NCBI RefSeq assembly: GCF_030409875.1
Contig: NZ_JAUFQR010000003.1
Span: forward strand, 434,001-498,000
Direction: 5' to 3'
DNA from: Chryseobacterium tructae
GTDB taxonomy: Bacteria; Bacteroidota; Bacteroidia; Flavobacteriales; Weeksellaceae
DNA length: 64,000 nt
A model generated the notes under the pieces. That model saw nothing but the letters and a program-made list of their open reading frames with translations. It was not told the DNA's origin and searched no databases. The position numbers were made by a program, and so were the translations under genes. Of the stretch, positions 10,241 to 18,642 are shown one piece after another (position 1 is the first letter of the stretch; each line of letters opens with the position of its first letter).

Positions 10241-10256
10241 AACAAACCAAATAAAA

Positions 10257-11462
10257 ATGAAAAAGTTTTCTTTTCTACTTGTTTTCAGTCTGTTGCTTTT
10301 TACAGCATGTAAGAAAGATCATGTAGATGCTACGAATACTAAAACGCTGCAGTCAAGTATCAATGATATGACTTCCAGCTTACCAACCATTAAACAGATT
10401 AAGTTTAATGAAGCTCTTTATATCCTTAAAACATTTGGCGTAGAAGCTGATGGAGATGTAAACGAACTAAAAGCTCTTGGAAAGCTGATTAATGGAAAAA
10501 AAGTTCCTGAAATCATGACCTTAGCAGACGAAGTGGCTCAGAAAAATGGAATTGAATGGGTAAGTACTGCCCCACCATCATTAGGTGAAATGAATATCTT
10601 TGGTGATGATAAAGCCAAAGAAAGTGATCCTAATGACGTAAAAGCAGGGGCGTTAAGCATTGTAACCAGACCAATAGGAGATGATGGAAACGGTGCACCA
10701 ACATCCATCCAGATCGTTCCAAGATTAGTAGATGCAGCAGGAAATCCTGTATCATTTACCGGAGCAGGTTTGGAAGCTACATTAGAAGTATTTAGTAATG
10801 GAGTAAGACTTTCCACCGCTAAAAACCTGATGCAGGATAACAACTTTAAAGGATTCAACCTTAAGTTCTCATCTATTCCGGCTTCAAAAGTAGTAGATAA
10901 CAAAATCGATATCACAGTTTCTGTAAAAACAACAGCAAAGACATTCAAAATGTCTAAAATTGGATTGGATGTAAATGCAGCTGCCTTGAAAGTTCCTGCT
11001 GTTCCAAAAACAGATACAACCGCAGTACCACAACAACCAAGTGCAGTAGTAGATCCGAATAATCCGGCAACCACTACTCCACCTGCTACTACAGAACCTG
11101 GTACAACAACTCCTGCAGCACCGGCAGCTCCAAAACAGCCAACTGCAGATCCTAAGAATACAGTAAGTAAGTTTTTAAGCAGCGTAAGTTCTCAGAACCT
11201 TAAAGCAGCTTATGATACATCCAATAACCCAAGCTGGGGAAGCTATGAATCTTTCTCCAACCCTAATTCAGGCTTTGGGGCTGTAAAAAATGTAAGCGTA
11301 AAAAATATTACCACCAGTGCATCTAATGCAAGCGGTGCAAGTGTAAACGCTACTTATGATGTAACGGATAAAAACGGAAAGACAACTTCATTAAAGGTAA
11401 CTTTCGGACTTAAAAATGTAAACGGAGACTGGAAAATTTCCAGCTATAAAATCAACCCATAA
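10257..11462 (+). CDS. Lipoprotein with Pro/Thr-rich linker and C-terminal NTF2-like domain
   Basis: A 401-residue lipoprotein. The start at 10257 is chosen because it gives a signal peptide with lipobox LLFTAC; the longer frame from 10110 runs through a terminator and promoter. Residues 18-255 form a soluble domain I do not recognise. Residues about 255-300 are rich in Pro, Thr and Ala and look like a flexible linker. The last 100 residues, ending NGDWKISSYKINP, resemble SnoaL/NTF2-like lipoprotein domains. Its stop codon abuts the apt start codon, so the two are translationally coupled. The function is unknown; a periplasmic binding role is possible. Confidence 0.75.
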   Translation: MKKFSFLLVFSLLLFTACKKDHVDATNTKTLQSSINDMTSSLPTIKQIKFNEALYILKTFGVEADGDVNELKALGKLINGKKVPEIMTLADEVAQKNGIEWVSTAPPSLGEMNIFGDDKAKESDPNDVKAGALSIVTRPIGDDGNGAPTSIQIVPRLVDAAGNPVSFTGAGLEATLEVFSNGVRLSTAKNLMQDNNFKGFNLKFSSIPASKVVDNKIDITVSVKTTAKTFKMSKIGLDVNAAALKVPAVPKTDTTAVPQQPSAVVDPNNPATTTPPATTEPGTTTPAAPAAPKQPTADPKNTVSKFLSSVSSQNLKAAYDTSNNPSWGSYESFSNPNSGFGAVKNVSVKNITTSASNASGASVNATYDVTDKNGKTTSLKVTFGLKNVNGDWKISSYKINP

Positions 11463-11999
11463 ATGGCTTCAGCAGAACTAATCAAAAGACTCGAAGAAAC
11501 AATTGAAAATATTCCTGATTTTCCTATTCCAGGAATCCAGTTTAAAGATATTTCACCTATTTTTTTAGATCCAAAACTTTATGAAGATGTCATTGCAGAC
11601 CTTGCTGCCAACAGTAAAGGAAAAGTGGATGCAGTATGCGGAATAGAAAGTCGCGGATATCTTTTTGGAATTGCAATTGCCGTAGCTTTGGAAGTTCCTT
11701 TTATCTTAATCAGAAAAGCAGGAAAACTACCACCCCCTATTATCTCAGAAAAATATGATCTGGAATATGGAAGTGCTATCATCGAAACTCGTGAAGGACA
11801 AATAAAACCAGGACAAAGAGTTTTAATTCATGATGATCTTTTAGCAACAGGCGGAACAACGGAAGCAGCTGCTAAGTTGGTAGAAAAACAAGGAGCTACT
11901 GTTTCTCAATTCAGTTTCCTGATTGGTCTAAAAGGTCTTAACGGTAATGAAAAACTTAAAAAGTTTGGTGCCGAGGTTTACCACATTTTAGAATATTAA
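11463..11999 (+). CDS. apt: Adenine phosphoribosyltransferase
   Basis: A 178-residue type I PRTase that converts adenine and PRPP to AMP in purine salvage. The PRPP-binding loop is VLIHDDLLATGGTTEAA (about residues 119-136), and the flexible loop and adenine region include ESRGYLFG and LIRKAGKLPPP. Its length matches bacterial Apt. It begins directly after the stop of the preceding lipoprotein gene with no spacer and is followed by its own terminator. Confidence 0.95.
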   Translation: MASAELIKRLEETIENIPDFPIPGIQFKDISPIFLDPKLYEDVIADLAANSKGKVDAVCGIESRGYLFGIAIAVALEVPFILIRKAGKLPPPIISEKYDLEYGSAIIETREGQIKPGQRVLIHDDLLATGGTTEAAAKLVEKQGATVSQFSFLIGLKGLNGNEKLKKFGAEVYHILEY

Positions 12000-12018
12000 T
12001 CTCAAGAAATAAAAAATT

Positions 12019-12052
12019 AATGCTTCGTAAACTATGTTTTCGAGGCATTTTT
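12019..12052 (+). terminator. Terminator after apt
   Basis: AATGCTTCG (12019-12027) pairs with CGAGGCATT (12041-12049) with one G-T pair, followed by a short T run. Confidence 0.6.
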
Positions 12053-12105
12053 CTTGTTAACAATTGATAATTCATAACATTTATAGAATAATGCTCTAAA
12101 AGTAT

Positions 12106-12137
12106 TTTGTAAATCTCTAAGAAACAATTAAATTTGC
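12106..12137 (+). promoter_or_regulatory. Promoter of the TPR-ribH unit
   Basis: TTTG (12106-12109), a 19-nt spacer and TAAATTTGC (12129-12137): a near-perfect flavobacterial promoter 20 nt upstream of the start codon. Confidence 0.75.
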
Positions 12138-12157
12138 AATTCAATTTTTAAAAACTT

Positions 12158-12865
12158 ATGGCAAAATTGGGAAAGAATGCTCAGAACGAGCAAGAAGGTA
12201 AAGAAACAGTTGAGTTCTTCAAAGATCTTGACAGAGAGGCCTTGAACACTGAGAGATTTCTTGAAAAATATTCAAAACCACTAGGGATTGTATTTGGAGT
12301 TTTAGTGTTAGGAGTTTTAGGATTCTTCGGATATAAGCAATTTGTAGTTGCTCCTAAAAACGTTGAAGCAATGAAAAGCTTCCTTGCTGCTCAGAAAAAC
12401 CTTACAGAAAATAAAAATGCTGAAGCTCTAGGAGGAAAATCTGCTGCAAACCCAGGTTTCATTGGAACTGCTAACGAATATTCAGCAACTAGCATCGGTC
12501 AGTTATCTGCTTACAACGCTGGTTTATTGAAATTCAAAGAAGGAAAATTCCAGGAAGCTTACGATCTTTTAGATAAATTCTCTTCTGACAACAAAACGCT
12601 AATGGCAATGAAATACGGTGCTATGGCTGATGCAAAATCAGGATTGAACAAAAATGATGAAGCGTTATCATTATTAGATAAAGCTGCTACTGCTTCTGAT
12701 GATCCTTATACGACCTATTTCTTCACAAGAAAAGCAGGTATTGTAGCATTAGGATTAAAGAAAAATGCAGATGCTAAAAAATACTTCTCCGCAATTAACG
12801 AGAAATATCAGGATTATGACAACGGAATGTCTGATTCTTACATTGAAATGACTAAATATTATTAA
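12158..12865 (+). CDS. YfgM-like TPR membrane protein
   Basis: A 235-residue protein with a short cytoplasmic N-terminus (residues 1-42), one membrane helix (about 43-64, IVFGVLVLGVLGFFGYKQF) and a periplasmic domain of TPR-like helices (about 75-235). This layout matches the YfgM/tetratricopeptide family, whose members act as periplasmic chaperone adaptors near the Sec translocon. The assignment to YfgM itself is inferred from topology. It is followed after 3 bases by ribH, a neighbourhood repeated in many Flavobacteriia. Confidence 0.75.
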   Translation: MAKLGKNAQNEQEGKETVEFFKDLDREALNTERFLEKYSKPLGIVFGVLVLGVLGFFGYKQFVVAPKNVEAMKSFLAAQKNLTENKNAEALGGKSAANPGFIGTANEYSATSIGQLSAYNAGLLKFKEGKFQEAYDLLDKFSSDNKTLMAMKYGAMADAKSGLNKNDEALSLLDKAATASDDPYTTYFFTRKAGIVALGLKKNADAKKYFSAINEKYQDYDNGMSDSYIEMTKYY

Positions 12866-12868
12866 AAA

Positions 12869-13387
12869 ATGGCAACAGTTAATCTTTCCGATTACAAGCC
12901 ACTTCATATAACCAATGCCGAAGATTTTTCTATCGGCATTGTTTTTTCTGAGTGGAATGATTTTGTAACGTACAATCTTCGTGATGCAGCTTTGGAAATC
13001 CTTGAGAAAGAAGGTGTAAAACCTGAAAACATCAAGCTTTTTCCGGTTCCAGGAGCTTTTGAATTAAGCTATGCGAGTATGCAGCTTTGCAAAGAAAGAA
13101 AATATGACGCTGTAATCTCTATTGGATGTGTAATCCGTGGAGAAACTCCTCACTTCGATTATGTTTGCTCTGCTGTAGCACAAGGAATTAAGGACTGTAA
13201 CATCATGACGGATACTCCTACCATCTTCTGTGTCCTTACAGACGATACCAAAGAACAATCTATTGCCAGAAGCGGTGGTGACCTTGGAAATAAGGGAGTA
13301 GAAGCAGCAGTAACTGCTTTAAGAATGATCGATTTCAAAAAGAATTTATCTGATAAAAAAGGAAACATTGGTTTTGGACATTCTTAA
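12869..13387 (+). CDS. ribH: 6,7-dimethyl-8-ribityllumazine synthase
   Basis: A 172-residue enzyme that condenses 5-amino-6-ribitylaminouracil with 3,4-dihydroxy-2-butanone 4-phosphate, the penultimate step of riboflavin synthesis. Diagnostic blocks are VPGAFELSYA, IGCVIRGETPHFDYVC (with the catalytic His) and FCVLTDDTKEQSIARSGG. It is co-transcribed with the TPR gene. No FMN riboswitch is visible upstream. A terminator hairpin follows the stop. Confidence 0.95.
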   Translation: MATVNLSDYKPLHITNAEDFSIGIVFSEWNDFVTYNLRDAALEILEKEGVKPENIKLFPVPGAFELSYASMQLCKERKYDAVISIGCVIRGETPHFDYVCSAVAQGIKDCNIMTDTPTIFCVLTDDTKEQSIARSGGDLGNKGVEAAVTALRMIDFKKNLSDKKGNIGFGHS

Positions 13388-13412
13388 TCATTGATATACT
13401 TTAACAATATAT

Positions 13413-13442
13413 AAAGGGACTATTTTTTAATAGTCCTTTTTT
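13413..13442 (+). terminator. Terminator after ribH
   Basis: GGACTATT (13417-13424) and AATAGTCC (13429-13436) flank a TTTT loop, followed by a T run. Confidence 0.85.
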
Positions 13443-13541
13443 GTTATAAAATTTCAAAATAAAGACATTTTTTTAAACACACGTTTAAATTATATCTCTT
13501 AACTCTTAAAATCCTATTAATAAATATCAGGTTTTGCTTTT

Positions 13542-13576
13542 TTTGACCTAAAATTTGTATACAACAACTATCTTTG
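13542..13576 (+). promoter_or_regulatory. Probable promoter of the LTA-synthase-like gene
   Basis: TTTG (13542-13545), a 23-nt spacer and a perfect TATCTTTG (13569-13576), 25 nt before the start codon. The spacer is at the long end of the usual range. Confidence 0.5.
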
Positions 13577-13601
13577 TGAAAATCGTATAGACCATAAATC
13601 C

Positions 13602-15680
13602 ATGTTTCTAAAAAAAATAAAACCTTTCCTATATTTAGGAGTATTTTATCTGATTATTTCATTGATAATAAGGACAATATTCTTTTTCCATCCTATTACT
13701 ACAGCCACTTTTGGTTTTTTTGAGATCATTAAAGTGCTGTTTGTAGGTCTTATCAACGATATTTTTGTTTTTATCCTCGCCAGCGCCATCCTCGCTTTGT
13801 ACTTTTTATTCCTTTCCAATTCGAAATATAAAAAGCCCTATGGATACATTATTTTTGGAGCATTAGCTGCCTTTTTCCTGTACATCTGGCTCGTTCCAAA
13901 TAATATTTTCAAGCAATACGGAGGTTCTGTAACCGAAGTTGCCCTTTCATTTGTAGGGGTAAAGACATTCCTATTTGGTTTAATGCTTTTTCTGCCTACC
14001 CAAAGAATTAAAATTCGTAACGTTTTATATTTTATCACCCTTTTGTTGTACGTTCTATTGATCATCTTCAATGGAGTAAGTGAATATTTCTTCTATAATG
14101 AATTTGGAGTACGCTATAATTTCATTGCCGTTGATTATTTGATATATACAAATGAAGTTATAGGAAACATCATGGAAAGCTATCCGGTTGTCCCATTATT
14201 TTCAGGAATAATGATTGTTACAATAGCTATTACATGGTTTATTTATAAAAAGACAAAAGATGAGTTATTAGAGCTTCCTAATTTTAAACAAAAACTGATT
14301 TTGCTGGGATCTTTTGCTGTACTTTGTGCAATCAGCCTGATGACCCTCCCATCATTAATGCAGATTAAATCAGATAATGTTTTTGCTGATGAAATTGAAG
14401 CAAACGGACTTCCTAAGTTTTATTGGGCTTTCACGCATAATGAGCTAGATTACTTCCAGTTTTATTCACAAATCAATCAGCAACAGGCTGAGAAGAATTT
14501 CTTAAGCCAGTTTCCTCAGCACACTTTATCAAGAAATATTGTGGCAGAACAACCGGAAGCAAAAAAGAATGTAGTTCTCATTTCTATTGAAAGTCTTTCT
14601 GCAGATTTCCTTGAACATTATGGAAATACACAGAAGATTACACCGTTCCTGGATAGTCTTGCTGATAAATCGCTAATGTTTACCAATCTTTATGCAACAG
14701 GAAACAGAACAGTACGTGGGCTGGAAGCTTTAACACTGTGTATTCCTCCTACTGCCGGGGAAAGTATCATCAAAAGAAATGACAACAAGAACAAATTTAC
14801 TACTGGAAGCGTGTTCAAATCAAAGGGATATGATGTTAAATTCCTGTATGGAGGATACAGCTATTTTGATAATATGCAGGACTTCTTTGCAGGAAACGGA
14901 TATGATATTGTAGACAGAAACAACTTCAAGCCGGAAGAGATTTCCTTCGCCAATGTGTGGGGTGTTGCGGATGAAGATATGGCCAGAAAAGCTATTCAGG
15001 TAATGAATGCTGAGGCAAAATCTGGAAAGCCTTTTTTCAACCATTGGATGACTGTTTCCAACCACAGACCTTTCACCTACCCGGATGGAAGAATTGATAT
15101 TCCCGGAACTTCAAAATCCCGTGAAGGCGGTGTAAAATATACAGACTATTCTCTAAAACTGTTTTTCGAAATGGCAAAGAAACAGGATTGGTATAAAAAT
15201 ACAGTCTTTGTTATCATTGCAGACCATTGTGCTTCCAGTGCCGGAAAAACGGAACTGCCAATGGATAAGTACAGAATTCCTGCAATGATCTTTTCAGAAG
15301 GATTTATCCAGCCACAAAAATTTGATACATTGATGTCACAGATTGATCTTATGCCTACTCTTTTTGGATTGCTAAACTTCAGTTATCAGTCTAAATTCCT
15401 GGGGCAGGATGTTTTCAAACCGGAATTCCAGCCGAAGGCTTATATTGCTACATATCAGGATCTTGGATTTGTAAAAGACAATCGTTTAACCATCATTTCT
15501 CCGGTTAAAAAGGCAAAACAATACTCTTTGGAACTGGAAAAAAGTGATCTCGCTCCTGAATTCAAATTGTATTATGATGAGAAACTATTAAAAAATACAG
15601 ATCAGAAACTGGTAGATGATGCTATTTCAGCATACCAATCAACTTCTTACTGGCTAAAAACCAAACAACTTAATCGATAA
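13602..15680 (+). CDS. LTA synthase-like sulfatase-fold membrane enzyme
   Basis: A 692-residue protein with about five N-terminal membrane helices (residues 1-245) and an extracytoplasmic sulfatase-fold domain (about 310-620). Metal and active-site blocks are VVLISIESLSADFLEHYG, ATGNRTVRGLEALTL (with the probable catalytic Thr) and FVIIADHCAS. The family transfers phosphoglycerol or phosphoethanolamine head groups to glycans or lipids. Gram-negatives lack lipoteichoic acid, so the likely substrate is an envelope glycolipid, LPS or periplasmic glucan (inference). It appears to be monocistronic. Confidence 0.85.
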   Translation: MFLKKIKPFLYLGVFYLIISLIIRTIFFFHPITTATFGFFEIIKVLFVGLINDIFVFILASAILALYFLFLSNSKYKKPYGYIIFGALAAFFLYIWLVPNNIFKQYGGSVTEVALSFVGVKTFLFGLMLFLPTQRIKIRNVLYFITLLLYVLLIIFNGVSEYFFYNEFGVRYNFIAVDYLIYTNEVIGNIMESYPVVPLFSGIMIVTIAITWFIYKKTKDELLELPNFKQKLILLGSFAVLCAISLMTLPSLMQIKSDNVFADEIEANGLPKFYWAFTHNELDYFQFYSQINQQQAEKNFLSQFPQHTLSRNIVAEQPEAKKNVVLISIESLSADFLEHYGNTQKITPFLDSLADKSLMFTNLYATGNRTVRGLEALTLCIPPTAGESIIKRNDNKNKFTTGSVFKSKGYDVKFLYGGYSYFDNMQDFFAGNGYDIVDRNNFKPEEISFANVWGVADEDMARKAIQVMNAEAKSGKPFFNHWMTVSNHRPFTYPDGRIDIPGTSKSREGGVKYTDYSLKLFFEMAKKQDWYKNTVFVIIADHCASSAGKTELPMDKYRIPAMIFSEGFIQPQKFDTLMSQIDLMPTLFGLLNFSYQSKFLGQDVFKPEFQPKAYIATYQDLGFVKDNRLTIISPVKKAKQYSLELEKSDLAPEFKLYYDEKLLKNTDQKLVDDAISAYQSTSYWLKTKQLNR

Positions 15681-15722
15681 GATAGATCTTTTATAAAAAC
15701 CAACGTCAATAGATATTTTATT

Positions 15723-15730
15723 TATATTTG
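15723..15730 (+). promoter_or_regulatory. -7 box before the 292-aa gene
   Basis: TATATTTG matches TAnnTTTG; no TTG box at the expected spacing. It is 98 nt upstream of the start. Confidence 0.3.
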
Positions 15731-15828
15731 GGAGAAGAAAACGGTAACCAAAATTAAAAATTCAGGAATAGAATTAAGAAACTGTATGAAAGTTAATTCG
15801 CTGTTCTATTGAATGTATACTTTAAAAT

Positions 15829-16707
15829 ATGAAATATTTATTTCAAAATAAGAGGGTGTTTTTCATCCTCTTATTTTTATTTTCAGGATTGAGGGCTCAG
15901 AAAATTTTGGTTATTAATAACACCAATAACTCCATCATTGTAAAAAATGGTAAAAAGGAAATGCCCCTCAAAAGCCTTGATAAAAAAGAATTTACGGAAA
16001 CTGATAGAATCTCAATACATATACCAGATGAACTTACTCAAAATATTAACTTATTTCTTGAGCCCAAAGAAAAATTAAATATTGTTGTAGATAAGGATAA
16101 AAAATTTATTTACACAGGAGATCATTCTGCTCTACACGAGTACATCAACGAAAGACTAGCCCTCGAAACCTATGGAAAGCTGGATACCTACTATAGTATT
16201 GAAGATAAAAAAAATCTCGGGGAATTAAAAAATGTTTCAGAATTGCTTCTTGTAGATATTTTAAAGAAATCTAAACTTTCAAATATCCTTATTTCACAGG
16301 ATGATAAGCATTCTGTAAAAAGACTAAAAAATTATGTCAAGTATCTTTGGCTTTATACGCTATTTATAACTATTGACAGACAAAACTTAGAGAAGACATT
16401 TAAAAAAGGGGCTCTTAATTATTATTACAAAAAGTATATAGAAACAGATATTCCCAGATTCAGTTGTACAACTTTCTTACAATACAAGGTCATTGAAGTT
16501 TTAGCAAAAAATAAATCTATATTGTCAGCAGAACTTCCTACCTATCCTATTGTTGAACATACTGATGAGGATAATATTAACCAATACCTACCGCAAAACT
16601 GTCAAAAACAATATTTTGAGCAGAAATATAACTATCTGGAACATATCAATGGACATAACAAAGAGTATTACAAAAAAGTGCTCACTGAAAAGTTTAATGA
16701 AGAATAG
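15829..16707 (+). CDS. Secreted protein of unknown function
   Basis: A 292-residue Lys-rich protein with a signal peptide (residues 1-23, ...LFSGLRAQ). I recognise no family. The first 95 residues after the signal look like a beta-rich domain (KILVINNTNNSIIVKNG, NLFLEPKEKLNIVVDKD). The rest is helical and charged. The N-terminal layout, small beta domain then helical region, is reminiscent of the DUF4369-type N-domains that precede thioredoxin folds in Bacteroidota, but no thioredoxin CxxC is present. Confidence 0.6.
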   Translation: MKYLFQNKRVFFILLFLFSGLRAQKILVINNTNNSIIVKNGKKEMPLKSLDKKEFTETDRISIHIPDELTQNINLFLEPKEKLNIVVDKDKKFIYTGDHSALHEYINERLALETYGKLDTYYSIEDKKNLGELKNVSELLLVDILKKSKLSNILISQDDKHSVKRLKNYVKYLWLYTLFITIDRQNLEKTFKKGALNYYYKKYIETDIPRFSCTTFLQYKVIEVLAKNKSILSAELPTYPIVEHTDEDNINQYLPQNCQKQYFEQKYNYLEHINGHNKEYYKKVLTEKFNEE

Positions 16708-16786
16708 ATTTTAATATTACGATGCTAACATTTTAGCCATTGTAAACTTTAATTTTATAAATTTACGTCACAAAAAAGATATTATT

Positions 16787-17647
16787 ATGAGATGGACAGA
16801 CGACAGAGGCGGTAACGTTGATGATCGCCGTGGCTCCGGAGGCGGAGGTGGTGGTATGATTGTAGGTGGCGGACTCGGAACTTTAATTATAGCAGCCATT
16901 GTCTTCTTTTTGGGAGGCGACCCTTCTGGTATATTGAATTCTGGAAGCATACAATCTTCAGGAAACTCTGAAAGAAGAGAGCTTACTACACAAGAAAAGC
17001 AAATAGGAGAAATGGTTGACATGATGGGAAAATGGAACATCGTGACATGGGAACAGATCTTCAGAGAAAATGGAATGAATTACACTGCTCCCAAAATCGT
17101 TCTTTTTGAAAATACGACAACTTCGGCATGTGGTACTGCACAATCAGCCATGGGTCCGTTTTATTGTCCTGCCGATCAAAAGGTTTATATGGATATGAGC
17201 TTCTTCAATGAGTTACAACAGAAATTTGGAGCTAAAGTCACTGAGTTTACCATTGCTTACGTTCTTGCTCATGAAGTAGGCCACCATGTACAAACTCTTT
17301 TAGGAACTACTCAAAAAGTAGATGCTCTAAGAAGAAGTGGAAGATATTCTGAAGCCGAAATGAATAAAGTATCTGTAGCTACAGAACTACAAGCTGACTT
17401 TTATGCCGGAGTTTGGGCGAGAAGAACAAATGATAACAAACAGATTCTGGAACCTGGCGATATTCAGTCTGCAATAGATGCTGCTGAAGCTGTAGGAGAT
17501 GATAATATTCAAAGAAGATCCCAAGGATATGTCAATCAGGAAAGCTTTACGCACGGGTCATCCGCTCAGCGTAAAGAATGGTTTATGAAAGGATATAATA
17601 CGGGTGATATCAAACAAGGTGATACATTCAACCAGCTTTTAAAATAA
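16787..17647 (+). CDS. Neutral zinc metallopeptidase (YpfJ family)
   Basis: A 286-residue protein with the N-terminal signature MRWTDDRGGNVDDRRG, a Gly-rich stretch and one membrane helix (about residues 25-45). The metallopeptidase domain carries AHEVGHHVQ (HExxH with E as the catalytic base) and a downstream ATELQADFYAGVWA segment with the third zinc ligand. It corresponds to the widespread YpfJ/KPN_02809 family, whose physiological substrates are unknown. It is transcribed alone and followed by a strong palindrome. Confidence 0.9.
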   Translation: MRWTDDRGGNVDDRRGSGGGGGGMIVGGGLGTLIIAAIVFFLGGDPSGILNSGSIQSSGNSERRELTTQEKQIGEMVDMMGKWNIVTWEQIFRENGMNYTAPKIVLFENTTTSACGTAQSAMGPFYCPADQKVYMDMSFFNELQQKFGAKVTEFTIAYVLAHEVGHHVQTLLGTTQKVDALRRSGRYSEAEMNKVSVATELQADFYAGVWARRTNDNKQILEPGDIQSAIDAAEAVGDDNIQRRSQGYVNQESFTHGSSAQRKEWFMKGYNTGDIKQGDTFNQLLK

Positions 17648-17670
17648 TAAATAGACTTACATTATAAAAT

Positions 17671-17705
17671 AATCGCCAGTGAAAATTTTCACTGGCGATT
17701 TTATT
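17671..17705. terminator. Perfect 15-bp terminator palindrome
   Basis: AATCGCCAGTGAAAA (17671-17685) is followed directly by its exact complement TTTTCACTGGCGATT (17686-17700) and a T-rich tail. It lies between convergent genes. Confidence 0.85.
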
Positions 17706-17723
17706 TCTTCTATCTTACTTCTT

Positions 17724-17758
17724 TAAACCTAACAGGTTTTAAAAACCTGTTAGGTTTA
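17724..17758. repeat. Interspersed palindromic repeat (AAACCTAACAGGTTTT type)
   Basis: A perfect inverted repeat: AAACCTAACAGGTTTT (17725-17740), one A, then AAAACCTGTTAGGTTT (17742-17757). It lies between two convergent genes, separate from the terminator at 17671. The long arms without a T-tract suggest a REP-like element. Similar AACCTGTTAGGTT palindromes are, to my knowledge, common in flavobacterial intergenic regions; copy number cannot be judged here. Confidence 0.7.
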
Positions 17759-17776
17759 TTGAGAATACGTACTTAT

Positions 17777-18628
17777 TTATTGTAATTCAATTGGATTACT
17801 GTTCTTTTTGGCTTCCTCCTTCACTCTTTCTTCCATTCTCTTTCTCATCTCAGCAGGATCCTGATTCCCACCACCTGAGCCCCTTCCACCGCCTATTCTC
17901 ATCGTAGTTGCCATACCACCGGAACCCTGCTGAGTCATAAATGACATTGGATCTGTTTTAAACTTTTGTTGCTGCTTCACAAAATCACTTCTTTTTACTT
18001 TTAAGGTATTTCCAAATTGATTGAGAGTAGGAAGTTCTGCAATCTTGTAATTCTTCATCAGGTCAAAAGAATAATCTCCTTTATCATCTTCAACTTTTAC
18101 AATTAACCCCGGAAGACCACCAAATTTATAAGGACCATCCTGATAAGGAAGATCTGTAGTAAACCATGCCGTCCATTTTCTACCCGCAAAATCCGTTTCT
18201 GCTTTTTGAACCTTATACTCACCTATCTTTCTTGTTTCTGAAGAAATCTTCCAGTTCAAAGGTCTGTCTTCCTCGTAAGAATAAATATCACGTCCTATTC
18301 TGTCTTTAAAATAAGTCTTCTGGCTCGCTTTATCTTTTTCAACAGTATAATTTATGTTTGTTCTTAAACCTTCCATCTGATCCCTGTTGATACTTCCTCT
18401 TCCACCACCACCTTGAAATGCCTTCTGCATGATAGAATCTCTTTTGATCCTATTTTCAGAATAAAAAACTGATTTATCCTGAGCAATATCAAGATATGCA
18501 TTTTCAGTTTTACTATCTGCTTTATTTTCAGCATCCGGCTTCATCGTTACCTGATATACAAATCGGTTAGTTTGCGCAGAAAACTGCTGAATAAACAGCG
18601 CTAAAGCAATAATACCTAATTTTTTCAT
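17777..18628 (-). CDS. GLPGLI family secreted protein
   Basis: A 283-residue protein with a signal peptide (MKKLGIIALALFIQQFSAQ) and the family-naming motif YKFGGLPGLIVKVEDDKGDY at about residues 167-186, preceded by WTAWFTTDLPYQDGP. GLPGLI proteins are common in Bacteroidota, often in several copies; their role is unknown, and they are probably periplasmic or surface-exposed. The C-terminus is Gly-rich then charged. It lies 14 bases downstream of a paralogue, so the two form an operon. Confidence 0.88.
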   Translation of the reverse strand: MKKLGIIALALFIQQFSAQTNRFVYQVTMKPDAENKADSKTENAYLDIAQDKSVFYSENRIKRDSIMQKAFQGGGGRGSINRDQMEGLRTNINYTVEKDKASQKTYFKDRIGRDIYSYEEDRPLNWKISSETRKIGEYKVQKAETDFAGRKWTAWFTTDLPYQDGPYKFGGLPGLIVKVEDDKGDYSFDLMKNYKIAELPTLNQFGNTLKVKRSDFVKQQQKFKTDPMSFMTQQGSGGMATTMRIGGGRGSGGGNQDPAEMRKRMEERVKEEAKKNSNPIELQ

Positions 18629-18642
18629 TTATATTTTTTTAT

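Noticed and set aside
10110..10256. N-terminal extension of the lipoprotein gene
   Set aside because: The ATG at 10110 is inside the act terminator and a promoter box lies within the extension; the start at 10257 gives a proper lipoprotein signal.
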